Part shown: one piece after another, positions 7,567 to 15,705 of the stretch
Layout: every line of letters begins with the position of its first letter
How positions within the stretch are numbered: the stretch's first letter is position 1
NCBI RefSeq assembly: GCF_002554705.1
Contig: NZ_PDEP01000012.1
Coordinates: forward strand, 38,176-102,175
DNA from: Longimonas halophila
GTDB lineage: Bacteria; Bacteroidota; Rhodothermia; Rhodothermales; Salinibacteraceae
DNA: 64,000 nt
Direction: 5' to 3'
Made by a program: the position numbers and the translations under genes
Notes under the pieces: model-generated
Told to the model about the DNA's origin: nothing
The model's database searches: none
Seen by the model: the letters and a program-made list of their open reading frames with translations, nothing else

Positions 7567-8838
7567 AGGAATGCTGTGTGTGATGAGATAGAGTTTGAGG
7601 AGGGATGCGCGTTGGGCAGAGACTTCGCCAAGCGCCTGGTTGCGGTTTAGCGCCTTAAGCAGAAACGGATACGGCACAGGACGTCCGGTGAGGGCGGTGC
7701 GCATCAGGCCCTCTTCCATCCACGGCGGGATGTCGTTCAGGCTTTTGGTGCCCGAAGATACCTGTATGAGACCCATAAGCAGCGCAAAACTGCCGTGGTA
7801 TCGCCCGTTCACTTCCATCGCCTCAAAGTATTGGGCCAACCGGGTCTGCACCTGCCCCACAGTAGCCCGCTCGAAATGACGGACGATGAGGCGCCCCTGG
7901 TTTTCTTGGAGGCACATCGTCCAGAGCGGCGTGTCGTTTTCGGTGAGTCTGCCGTCGTAGTAACTGCTTAGCAGCTCCTCGATGTAGTTGGTGTCACCGT
8001 CTTGAAGCGGATTCAAGCTGAACGAGGTATCCATTGGATCCGTCCAGTAGACCCAATACGTCTCGTTGAGGGTGTACGTGTAATCATCGCTATCTACGAG
8101 CCAGGAAAGCGCTCTTCCAACTCTGCGCTGCGATGAATGCGTGAGCCAAGCATTTTCAGAGCGGCCCAATCCGTATGACTCGAATGCTTTTTCATTGTAC
8201 GACGAGAGTGCACTCCCAAATCGACGAACTTCGTAGTGCGTAGCGGCTATTCCACCATCTTTTCCTGTTAGTGCACACGGCCCCGTCCTGTCGGCTTTCT
8301 CACTCTCCAGTGAAGCCATGAAGTCGGCCCACCATGCTTGTACCGCAGGCATCTCATGAAGCAGCGTGCCATCAACGTTCACAAGGACGATGTCTTGGCG
8401 TCCCATACTTGGATCAATCGGTGCCAATTGGACACGCCCGTACCGTACCTCAGCCATAAAACGAAGGTCGCCATACAAGACCGCAGTGTGGGTTTGCACA
8501 AACTTCCAAAGGGTCTGTACTTCCGGAAGGTCGAGGTCGTTAGCTACTTGCTTCACCAAGTCGCGGTATCCCTGGTGTGTCTTTTGGCCACGGTCTTTTT
8601 TAGACACCTTGTCCCGCAGCCCAAATGTATATTCAGCAGTGTCGATCAGGCGCGGACGGACTGCAGTTCCGGCACGTCCACGGTCTGGCACATTGGCTCT
8701 GCCTTCCGTTGGTATCAGATTATATGAGGTGTCTTTTGTCCTTAGTTTGAGTATCCATCGCACCGGTCGCCTTTTGTAAGCATCTGGAGGAAGGCGATCT
8801 GTGATCTGGTCATGTACATCAAGCAGCGAATCAAGCAT
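7150..8838 (-). CDS. cas8c: Cascade large subunit Cas8c (Csd1)
   Basis: 562 residues, normal for Csd1. N-terminal LDSLLDVHDQITDRLPPDAYKRRPVRWILKL and RPRLIDTAEYTFGL match the family. The protein recognises the PAM and contacts the crRNA 5' handle in I-C Cascade (known). Its start overlaps the cas5 stop by 8 bp, indicating translational coupling. The last ~138 residues form a helical, Lys-rich region that is probably also made separately as Cas11c. Confidence 0.95.
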   Translation of the reverse strand: MLDSLLDVHDQITDRLPPDAYKRRPVRWILKLRTKDTSYNLIPTEGRANVPDRGRAGTAVRPRLIDTAEYTFGLRDKVSKKDRGQKTHQGYRDLVKQVANDLDLPEVQTLWKFVQTHTAVLYGDLRFMAEVRYGRVQLAPIDPSMGRQDIVLVNVDGTLLHEMPAVQAWWADFMASLESEKADRTGPCALTGKDGGIAATHYEVRRFGSALSSYNEKAFESYGLGRSENAWLTHSSQRRVGRALSWLVDSDDYTYTLNETYWVYWTDPMDTSFSLNPLQDGDTNYIEELLSSYYDGRLTENDTPLWTMCLQENQGRLIVRHFERATVGQVQTRLAQYFEAMEVNGRYHGSFALLMGLIQVSSGTKSLNDIPPWMEEGLMRTALTGRPVPYPFLLKALNRNQALGEVSAQRASLLKLYLITHSIPMPSALDPTYDSVAYQLGRLFSALEQAQSQALDNPNSTITDKFFKSASTTPQSVFGKLLGQAQAHLSKLRKNNKSAYTDIQKRIGAITSQIAPGKMPKTLSPEAQAEFALGYYHERQAMFERIEAAKKKKAEDEKADVA

Positions 8839-9544
8839 CGGGATGGGTATTTTGGTAGAGCGCTTGTGGGATGTGCATCACACCGTCATCTAACGCGGCG
8901 TGGAAGAAGTGCGGCGTGGCCTCGTAATGCTGCGTCTCGGCGTTGATCTCATCGTATGCAATGTCGAACAGCATGCGCCCGAGGGGGCGATCGCCAAGCA
9001 CCGGGGTGTCCTGGTCGGTCGGCGGTCGAAACCAGGCGGCAAACTCGCGGCAGCCCATGTACGGACGCTTAAAGCACGCGCCCCGGTCTACACGCCGCCG
9101 AAACTGATCGCGGTACTTGGCCGGATGCTCATTTTTGCCGTAGCCGACCAGATGGACATCAGCCTCAATCAGATACGCAACATCTTTGAGCGCCAGCGTC
9201 GAACGAAGGGCTCGGACGCTCGGGGTGTTAGGGCGGCTTTTCTCTTTTGCATCCACATCAATGGTCGATACCTCTCGTCCCTCCATCCAGTCTTTTTTGC
9301 TGGGGGAGACGGCTTTCTTTTTGACTTCGCTGCGGCGCAGTTGAATGTGCTGAATGGGCTGGAGCGGCGTAATCGTCTGGATGCGCCACATGAACGCTGG
9401 CTTCCAGAAAATAGCCTCCAGAATGCCGCGTGCCGCTGACGGTGTCATCACGTCGTAGCTTACGCGCTCAACCTTCATCTCTGGACGCGTGAAGCAGGCA
9501 AACGTGCTGCCTACAACCACTTGCAATGGAGCATATTCAGACAT
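8831..9544 (-). CDS. cas5: Cas5d/Cas5c pre-crRNA endoribonuclease
   Basis: 237 residues. Contains the family core FTRPEMKVERVSYDVMTP followed by SAARGILEAIFWKP, and near the C-terminal half FRRRVDRGACFKRPYMGCREF. In type I-C, which lacks Cas6, this protein cuts the repeat RNA at the base of the hairpin and stays bound to the 5' handle (known). With these repeats the expected handle is the 11 nt AGGATTGAAAG. It lies 70 bp after cas3 and overlaps cas8c. Confidence 0.97.
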   Translation of the reverse strand: MSEYAPLQVVVGSTFACFTRPEMKVERVSYDVMTPSAARGILEAIFWKPAFMWRIQTITPLQPIQHIQLRRSEVKKKAVSPSKKDWMEGREVSTIDVDAKEKSRPNTPSVRALRSTLALKDVAYLIEADVHLVGYGKNEHPAKYRDQFRRRVDRGACFKRPYMGCREFAAWFRPPTDQDTPVLGDRPLGRMLFDIAYDEINAETQHYEATPHFFHAALDDGVMHIPQALYQNTHPDA

Positions 9545-9614
9545 ACATCAACTCGGAAAATGGGTAGAGAGTGAGAGGGTGTGCGCGACCAGCGCAGGTG
9601 CGGCTCGGGAAGGG

Positions 9615-11774
9615 TTACCAGATCATCTGCTCGATTTGTTCGGGCCGTTCCACATCGAGTTGCAGCCCATACGTGTCGTCGTAAAACATCGAATCCCAGA
9701 CCCAAACGTCAGGTTCGGCCTCCCGCACAATGCCGTTGTCAAGCGCTTTGTTGAACTCCCAGTTGTACACGCTCACCATGTACGGCTGCAAGGCACGCCG
9801 CACGTGCGGTGGGATGTAGCCCAGGTGTTTAATCTGACTGCGGTGCGTGTTGAAAATGGGCATTGCCTCGCCGTAGTCCACAAGCACATCGGTGGCGTCT
9901 TGCGTAATCAGACGGTAGGCAGCCGCTACGTCTTCGTAGTTGAAGCGGCGCTGCATATCCTGAACGCCATGCTTGTCTGTTGGAAAATCGTTGTAGAGCT
10001 CGGCAAAGTACTGCTTGGCGGCGTCGGGGCTGTTGAGATCTACACCGTCGCGAAGCATCCCCAGCGCTATTTCTCGGCCTGTTTTGTAGGGCGGTGGCGG
10101 ACACGATCCGTCGTCCAGCCGGAAGATGATGACCCTCCCTGCCTCTTGCTCCCGATTGCGGTTGCAGCGTCCAGCGGATTGGATGATGGAGTCGAGCGGC
10201 GCAGCGTCTCGAAGCACCAGCGGGAAGCTGATGTCTACGCCCGCCTCGATGACCTGCGTTGATACCAGGCGTACCGGCGTGCCCGTGCTCAGTTGCTTCT
10301 TTGCCACGCTCATGACTTCGTCACGATGCGCGCGGCAGAGTCGTGTCGAGAGGTAGTACGCATCAGCGGCTTCGGCAACACGCTGCGCATCGGCGGTAGT
10401 GTTGCAGATGGCGAGTGCCTGTTCTGCACGCTGCATCTCGCGGGCCACCCGCGCCGCGCTCCATGTTGCATCGGTTTTATCGTGGTAGCGCACCCGTTGC
10501 ATCCGGTCGTACAACACGTCTGCACCATCAATAATCGGAGTGGACGGGTAATGCCCCACGGGTCCGTAACCGGGCTGTGTAGCCGTGCAGAGGACAACCG
10601 AACTCGTGTACAGACGGGTAAGCTCACGCAAGGCCCACATGGTAGGCGCCACCAACCCAGCGGGCACGCTCTGCACCTCATCGAGCACAATTACGCTGTT
10701 GGCATACCGGTGCAGCTTGCGCAGGCGACTGTTTTGGTTGGAGAAAAGCGTTTCGAGCAACTGCACTGTGGTCGTGACTACAACAGAAGCCTCCCAGTTC
10801 TCGGCAGCCAGCACGTCACGTTTCTCGCTCTCGGTAGGCGCAAAGTCTGCCTTATGGGCACGTTGTACAGCCGAGTGATGCTCAAGCACAGCATCCGCCC
10901 CAAAGATGTCGCGGTACTCCCTGGCATTCTGGTCGATGATTGATGTGTAGGGGAGCGCGACAATCACGCGATCTAAGCTATGCTTTTTCGCATGTCGCAG
11001 CGCAAAGGCCATGACCGAACGCGTCTTTCCGCCGCCAGTTGGCACCGTCATGTTGTACATGCCCTGCGCTCCATCGCCCGAAGCGAGCGCATCTTCGTAG
11101 ATCTGGTTACGGATGCGGTTGATCTCCGTCGTTGGGTTCGCGAACTGCTTTTGGTCGGCTTCAAGTCGCTCCAGGAGCACGCCGGGCCGCGGGCCTGCGC
11201 TTCTGAGCTTCGCCATGTCAGCGTTGAAGTGCGCCTCGGTGTCCAGGTAGTCAGCATCCACGAGTGCGGAGTGCACGAAGCGCGTCCAGAGTTCCAGTTG
11301 AAGCACCTGCTCTTCGTTGGCTCCCGTAAGTTCGGGCATCTGCGTCTCGTCTCCATGCGCGCTGCCCGATGCCTCGATAAATGCGTTCCCTTTTGCAAGC
11401 GCTTCTTGGATGCGGGGCTCTTTCTTTTTAGCGGCAATACGTTTCTTGAGCCGAAGCGCATTCGGAAGTCCGCCGTGGTGCCCAGCGACGCAGATAGCAG
11501 GCGTGATCGCGGGCGCATCAGCCCCCTGTAGCATGCCTACGCTGGAGTGATCGCGTTCGCCTGGATTGTAATTCTCATCGGCGAGAAACCGCTGCACACG
11601 AGGATGCGCCTTGCCTGCGTCGTGCCACCAGCCCAGCCAGCGGGCTATCGCGGCGCTGTCGAACGGCGCGGCAAAGTCCGCCGCCCGCTCGGCGACGTTG
11701 CGGGCATGGTCGTGGAGCAGCTGTGGCTGACCGCCCGACTCCGGAGCCGAATGGGCGATGAGAGGCGCAGACAT
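9615..11774 (-). CDS. cas3: Cas3 HD nuclease-helicase, type I-C
   Basis: 719 residues. N-terminal HD nuclease: LHDHARNVAERAADFA, then WWHDAGKAHPRVQRF. The SF2 helicase follows, with Walker A VPTGGGKTRSVMAFAL, the box-II motif VIVLDEVQSVPAG, motif III CTATQPG and motif VI SAGRCNRN. It is recruited by Cascade to unwind and degrade target DNA (known). It is the first gene of the operon. The divergent region upstream separates it from the leader of array 2. All catalytic motifs are present, so the effector should be functional. Confidence 0.98.
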   Translation of the reverse strand: MSAPLIAHSAPESGGQPQLLHDHARNVAERAADFAAPFDSAAIARWLGWWHDAGKAHPRVQRFLADENYNPGERDHSSVGMLQGADAPAITPAICVAGHHGGLPNALRLKKRIAAKKKEPRIQEALAKGNAFIEASGSAHGDETQMPELTGANEEQVLQLELWTRFVHSALVDADYLDTEAHFNADMAKLRSAGPRPGVLLERLEADQKQFANPTTEINRIRNQIYEDALASGDGAQGMYNMTVPTGGGKTRSVMAFALRHAKKHSLDRVIVALPYTSIIDQNAREYRDIFGADAVLEHHSAVQRAHKADFAPTESEKRDVLAAENWEASVVVTTTVQLLETLFSNQNSRLRKLHRYANSVIVLDEVQSVPAGLVAPTMWALRELTRLYTSSVVLCTATQPGYGPVGHYPSTPIIDGADVLYDRMQRVRYHDKTDATWSAARVAREMQRAEQALAICNTTADAQRVAEAADAYYLSTRLCRAHRDEVMSVAKKQLSTGTPVRLVSTQVIEAGVDISFPLVLRDAAPLDSIIQSAGRCNRNREQEAGRVIIFRLDDGSCPPPPYKTGREIALGMLRDGVDLNSPDAAKQYFAELYNDFPTDKHGVQDMQRRFNYEDVAAAYRLITQDATDVLVDYGEAMPIFNTHRSQIKHLGYIPPHVRRALQPYMVSVYNWEFNKALDNGIVREAEPDVWVWDSMFYDDTYGLQLDVERPEQIEQMIW

Positions 11775-12020
11775 AACGATTTAATACAGGAAGTTGAGAG
11801 AAGTAACATTAGAGTACAAGGCATACAGCGAAGATGCAAATGCTGCGAACATGCAGCCGGTGTTTCGGTTTACTTATGTGACACAGAAGCATCGCGAACC
11901 CCAAGTGGTTGCTCATTCCCTGGGGGGTTCGCGATCTGCACTAAGCCGTTTAGAACCAGCATGATACAGATACCCGCTTTGCGTTACCTATATCGCATCC
12001 GGTCTGGGGAAACAGGGGTC
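11775..12020. other. Region between cas3 and array 2 leader
   Basis: About 246 bp that must hold the minus-strand promoter of the cas operon and possibly the plus-strand promoter of array 2. It is more AT-rich than the genes near 11780-11860. No box could be assigned with confidence. The phrase GGGGGGTTCGCGATCTG near 11922 precedes the conserved leader block. No protein gene is seen. Confidence 0.5.
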
Positions 12021-12073
12021 CGCGAAAACGGCTTTGAAACCTACTGGTTTTACATCAGGTTACAGCAACCGCG
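12021..12073 (+). promoter_or_regulatory. Leader of CRISPR array 2 (conserved 53-bp block)
   Basis: Directly precedes the first repeat. It aligns without gaps to the array 1 leader (3494-3546, minus strand), sharing CGCGAAAACG, TGAAACCT, CTGGTTTT and CATCAGGTTACA. Conservation of this block beside both arrays, while DNA further out differs, suggests that both arrays are used by the same adaptation complex. Confidence 0.85.
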
Positions 12074-13116
12074 ATAGCACCTGCCTTCACGGGCAGGTGA
12101 GGATTGAAAGATGGACGTCATGTCTTCACGCAAGGTGTTCACGAATAGCACCTGCCTTCACGGGCAGGTGAGGATTGAAAGGGAAGTGCAGGCTCGCGCC
12201 CCGCAGGTCTTTTCCATAGCACCTGCCTTCACGGGCAGGTGAGGATTGAAAGGCAATTTTGCAAACTCAACCCCGAAGTCCAGATGAGATAGCACCTGCC
12301 TTCACGGGCAGGTGAGGATTGAAAGATTTCGTGGCGATCGACCATCCGGCCCAGGCGGCGATAGCACCTGCCTTCACGGGCAGGTGAGGATTGAAAGGAC
12401 AGCCATGATGGGTGTGCGTTTGTGTGCGTAGATAGCACCTGCCTTCACGGGCAGGTGAGGATTGAAAGGTATTGCTCATAAGCCTCAGTGCTAACCGTTA
12501 GCACAATAGCACCTGCCTTCACGGGCAGGTGAGGATTGAAAGACGGCCTTCACCTGGAAGTCCCGCGTGCGCGTCTCATATAGCACCTGCCTTCACGGGC
12601 AGGTGAGGATTGAAAGACGTAGCTCTGCACGGCCTCCGGGTCAGCGCCGTCAAATAGCACCTGCCTTCACGGGCAGGTGAGGATTGAAAGATCCACGATC
12701 GCGCTGCTCGCACTCCAGGCGGTCGATAGCACCTGCCTTCACGGGCAGGTGAGGATTGAAAGGACGTGAGCACTGAGCGACACGCTGTCGCCTTCGGATA
12801 GCACCTGCCTTCACGGGCAGGTGAGGATTGAAAGGAACTCGTCGGTGTAGAGCGTCCATGTGAGTGGATATAGCACCTGCCTTCACGGGCAGGTGAGGAT
12901 TGAAAGACCGATGACGCGATTGAGCGCTTCGCCGAGCTTGCATAGCACCTGCCTTCACGGGCAGGTGAGGATTGAAAGACGGTCGACCAGGTGGCGGCGC
13001 TCAGTGCCACGCTGATTGATAGCACCTGCCTTCACGGGCAGGTGAGGATTGAAAGCTGCTACGTGCTCAGCTGGAGCGATGACGACCTGGATAGCACCCG
13101 CCTTCACGGGCAGGTG
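12074..13116 (+). CRISPR. CRISPR array 2, type I-C, 14 good repeats plus a degenerate terminal one
   Basis: Fourteen identical or near-identical 37-bp repeats start at 12074, 12145, 12216, 12289, 12361, 12432, 12506, 12580, 12654, 12726, 12798, 12870, 12942 and 13019. A degenerate fifteenth begins at 13091. The repeat begins ATAGCACC and ends AGGATTGAAAG, with stem CACCTGCC / GGCAGGTG around the loop TTCACG. Spacers are 34-37 bp, except 40 bp before 13019. The leader is on the left. Compared with array 1, two stem base pairs are exchanged while pairing is kept. No spacer is shared with array 1 by eye. Confidence 0.97.
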
Positions 13117-13127
13117 CTTCTTTTTTG
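13091..13127 (+). terminator. Terminal degenerate repeat of array 2, terminator-like
   Basis: Reads ATAGCACCCGCC, TTCACG, GGCAGGTGCTTC and then TTTTTT. Replacement of the normal AGGATTGAAAG end by CTTCTTTTTT lets AGCACC pair with GGTGCT and puts a T run right after the stem. One stem position is mismatched. The same feature ends array 1. The T run (CTTTTTTG at 13120-13127) is also the target duplication of the adjacent MITE. Confidence 0.6.
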
Positions 13128-13345
13128 GGTAGCGGTTCAATGGTAAGTGATTGTCATATGGCCGACATCATCGGAGCCAGACAACCCCCTCTGTCTATCG
13201 ACATCTCCCCCTTGGAAAAGGGGGAGAAACCCAAACGAGTCCGCAGGACGACTCATGGAGCGCAGCGGAATAAAGGGAGAGGGGGTTCGAATAAGACAAA
13301 CCTACATTCTACGATAGCCTTATCACTTAGCGTCTACCCACTACC
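13128..13345 (+). mobile_element. MITE-like element, copy 2, at the outer end of array 2
   Basis: 218 bp, nearly identical to the 2129-2307 copy except for 39 extra bases after GAAACCC that include the inverted pair GAGTC / GACTC. Begins GGTAGCGG and ends CACTACC. It is flanked by the 8-bp duplication CTTTTTTG at 13120-13127 and 13346-13353. Same orientation as copy 1, so recombination between the copies would delete the whole cas region. Confidence 0.85.
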
Positions 13346-13460
13346 CTTTTTTGGTATCAGGGCAGCACGTCCCGCATCAAGCCCCCGCAAAGCAGGACCG
13401 AACCCCGCCGGTCGGGATATGATGGTGTGCGGTATCCTCATGTGCACGCTCCCCACCGTT

Positions 13461-14525
13461 ATGCTGTCGTCTGTTCGCACGCGTCTGCTCCTCCCACTGG
13501 CCATGCTGACCCTGCTGCTCAGCGGCTGTCTGCCGTCGGGGTGTAGCAGCGGATCGTTCGATGCGATTGCCCCCTCCGATTCGCTCTCGCGTGAGCGCGC
13601 CGCCACGGTGGCGGCTGATTCGCTGCGCCACGTGCGTACCATTGCGTCGACAGAGACCCATCCGCTGCGCTACCCGCGCTCGCTGCGCTACCGGCCCAGC
13701 GGCACGCTTGTCGTGGCCGATGCCGAGCGCAACAGCCTGCACGTCATTGCCCCCGATGGCAGCTACGGCCGCGAACTCACCAGCGACGCCTTCGACGTGC
13801 CCTACCTTGCAGGCATCACAGGCGACACCCTGTGGGTCTTTAACGCCGGGTCGGATACGGTGGTCGGCGTTGAAAATGGCGATGTGCTGCCCGATGCCGG
13901 CTTCGCAATCGAGCGCGCCGACGCGGCCTCGCTCGTGTATGCCGCCGCCCACTCGGATGCGTTCTACCTGAAGGTGCTGGGCGAAGACATCGGATCCACC
14001 CTGTATCAGTACGACTGGAACGGCACCCTGCAGGCCGAGCGCCCCCTCTCCCAGCCGTACTGGCGCTACGCAGGCTTTCTACGCATCCAGGGCGATACGC
14101 TGTGGAGCCTCTCCGGCTTTCGCCCCGTGGTCGACCGCCTGCCGCTCGACCTGGAGACAGCCTCGGCATCCCCCGACACACTGGCCCTGCGCGGCTTCGA
14201 TTCGCCCATGCTGGAGCGCAGCTACGCGTTCCTACAGGGCGACACCCACGAGCCGCCCCTGCTCATCCCCTCGGCTACCTTTGCCAATGGACGCCTCTTT
14301 GTGCTGAATGTGCGCTCGGGCTGGGTTCAGGTGGATGTGTTTGGCCGCGACGGCACGTTGCAGCATCGCCTCATCGAAGCAAACCCGCAGCCCAACACCG
14401 ACTTCTTTCCGCACGACCTGAGCGTCCGTGCCCACAGCGACGGCTACGACATTACACTGGCCGTCTCCAGCCCCGACCCGGCCATCGTCACCTACCGATG
14501 GACGCCCAGCAACACGCTGGAGTAA
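13461..14525 (+). CDS. Predicted beta-propeller lipoprotein
   Basis: 354 residues from the ATG at 13461, chosen because it gives a clear lipoprotein signal (MLSSVRTRLLLPLAML, then LLLSGC). The mature part has repeated strands of the type SGTLVVADAERNSLHVIAPDG, GDTLWVFNAGSDTVVGV and GRLFVLNVRSGWVQVDVFGRDG, as in six-bladed beta-propellers of Bacteroidota. No catalytic motif is recognised. Likely an envelope protein of unknown role. Two similar proteins lie at 35998-37110 and 50615-51790. Confidence 0.75.
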   Translation: MLSSVRTRLLLPLAMLTLLLSGCLPSGCSSGSFDAIAPSDSLSRERAATVAADSLRHVRTIASTETHPLRYPRSLRYRPSGTLVVADAERNSLHVIAPDGSYGRELTSDAFDVPYLAGITGDTLWVFNAGSDTVVGVENGDVLPDAGFAIERADAASLVYAAAHSDAFYLKVLGEDIGSTLYQYDWNGTLQAERPLSQPYWRYAGFLRIQGDTLWSLSGFRPVVDRLPLDLETASASPDTLALRGFDSPMLERSYAFLQGDTHEPPLLIPSATFANGRLFVLNVRSGWVQVDVFGRDGTLQHRLIEANPQPNTDFFPHDLSVRAHSDGYDITLAVSSPDPAIVTYRWTPSNTLE

Positions 14526-14882
14526 CGTACAACCCAGAGAAACAGTGGCAATTGAACTGCAAGTGATTGTCGCCTACCTCGAAAACGCATTTCTCTACCT
14601 GCGTCATAAAGACGTTCACTATCCCCCTTTCCTCATCCGCAGGTCATCATCCTAACGCCGACTGCTCACGCTTGGCCTGGGTCTACGCGCTGGAATCCCT
14701 TGCACGCGTTCACTCTTCAATACCTTCGTATACCAACGAAGCATGCAGAGTTGGTGTCATATCCAAAAACCGCAGGATGCTACCATCAATCGCACAATGC
14801 TGCAATACATTGCAGCACATGCCACATACCCTTAGCGGTGTTTACATAAATGTTTTGCTTCTCTGCTATGTAATTCTATACC
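14526..14882. other. AT-richer intergenic region upstream of the RHH gene
   Basis: 357 bp, more AT-rich than its neighbours, with no gene seen. It holds the palindrome described separately at 14798-14817. Near 14720-14745 there is a further inverted pair, CTTCGT and ACGAAG. The promoter for the 14883 gene must lie here. Confidence 0.5.
14798..14817. promoter_or_regulatory. Palindrome, possible operator of the RHH gene
   Basis: TGCTGCAAT and ATTGCAGCA form a perfect 9-bp inverted repeat with a 2-bp spacer, 65 bp before the ATG of the ribbon-helix-helix gene at 14883. Such proteins often repress their own promoter at short palindromes. Position and symmetry are seen; binding is inferred. Confidence 0.4.
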
Positions 14883-15224
14883 ATGACAGACCTCAATGCG
14901 GAGGTCGAGGGCTCCAATGCACAGAGCCCAGGCCCCTCCAGTCATGTGGATATTCCGCTCTCTACGAGGCAGTTAGACTGGGTGTCAGAGAAAGCTCAGA
15001 GTAGCAACCGCTCGCCCGCCTCATTCATCCGCCTGCTGATCGTCCAGTACAGGAAGTTCTGTGGGCGTCCTAAAGGCACCGATTCCGCTTCTGCAGCCCC
15101 ATCTTCGTCAGCGGAGAGCGACGGGGCCACGCAACAGAGTACGAATGACGCCTCTGCCACCAACGATACGCCTGGGGCTGCCCCGCCGCCCTCGATGTTC
15201 GACTACGTTGAGGAGGAGCCTTAA
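14883..15224 (+). CDS. Ribbon-helix-helix-like small protein
   Basis: 113 residues. The middle part, VDIPLSTRQLDWVSEKAQ followed by SSNRSPASFIRLLIVQYRKF, has the strand-helix-helix pattern of RHH DNA-binding proteins. The C-terminal half is low-complexity, rich in Ser, Ala and Thr, and ends MFDYVEEEP. Probably a transcriptional regulator. A palindrome upstream may be its operator. It is followed within 60 bp by a receiver-domain gene. Its more AT-rich surroundings suggest an accessory region. Confidence 0.55.
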   Translation: MTDLNAEVEGSNAQSPGPSSHVDIPLSTRQLDWVSEKAQSSNRSPASFIRLLIVQYRKFCGRPKGTDSASAAPSSSAESDGATQQSTNDASATNDTPGAAPPPSMFDYVEEEP

Positions 15225-15282
15225 GGCAGCTCTCCTATCTCTCCGCAGCATTCAACTCTTCTAACCCTCCTCTATTCTCGAT

Positions 15283-15663
15283 GTGGATACCCCCCGGTTG
15301 CTCGTACTGGACGACCATGCCGATACCCGGCTTCTTATTGCACATGTCTGCCCCTCGTCGTGGCACCTTACACCCTGCGCAACCTGTGCCGAGGCCCGCT
15401 CGGTGTTAACGACACAGCGTTTCGACCTGCTGGTCTTCGACATTCGACTGCCCGACGGATCAGGGTTTGACGTACTTCACTTTGCGCGCAATCATCACAC
15501 CTCGTGCAACAAGGATGTCCCAGCAGTTGCCATTACCGCAATGGGATACCCAAATCCTGAAGTTCAGCTCTTCCGCAAAGGATTTGACGAATACATTTCT
15601 AAACCCTTCGTGCAGTCTGACCTTATGGCACTCTTTCATAAACACGAACTTACCTGGCCTTGA
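15283..15663 (+). CDS. Stand-alone response regulator receiver protein
   Basis: 126 residues from a GTG start. CheY-like fold: acidic pair LVLDDHADTR, phospho-acceptor Asp in VFDIRLPDGSG, conserved Thr in AITAMGY and Lys in YISKPF. No output domain follows, so it acts either by protein contact or as part of a phosphorelay. No histidine kinase lies next to it. The next gene in the same direction is a broken AraC regulator. Confidence 0.85.
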   Translation: MDTPRLLVLDDHADTRLLIAHVCPSSWHLTPCATCAEARSVLTTQRFDLLVFDIRLPDGSGFDVLHFARNHHTSCNKDVPAVAITAMGYPNPEVQLFRKGFDEYISKPFVQSDLMALFHKHELTWP

Positions 15664-15705
15664 TACGCTCTCGGAGTTCTGTCCCCCCATAGTGTTTTCA
15701 CTGCA

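Noticed and set aside
2129..13345. Att sites of a single integrated island carrying the whole CRISPR locus
   Set aside because: Each flanking copy has its own different 8-bp target duplication and matching terminal inverted repeats. This fits two separate MITE insertions better than one integration event.
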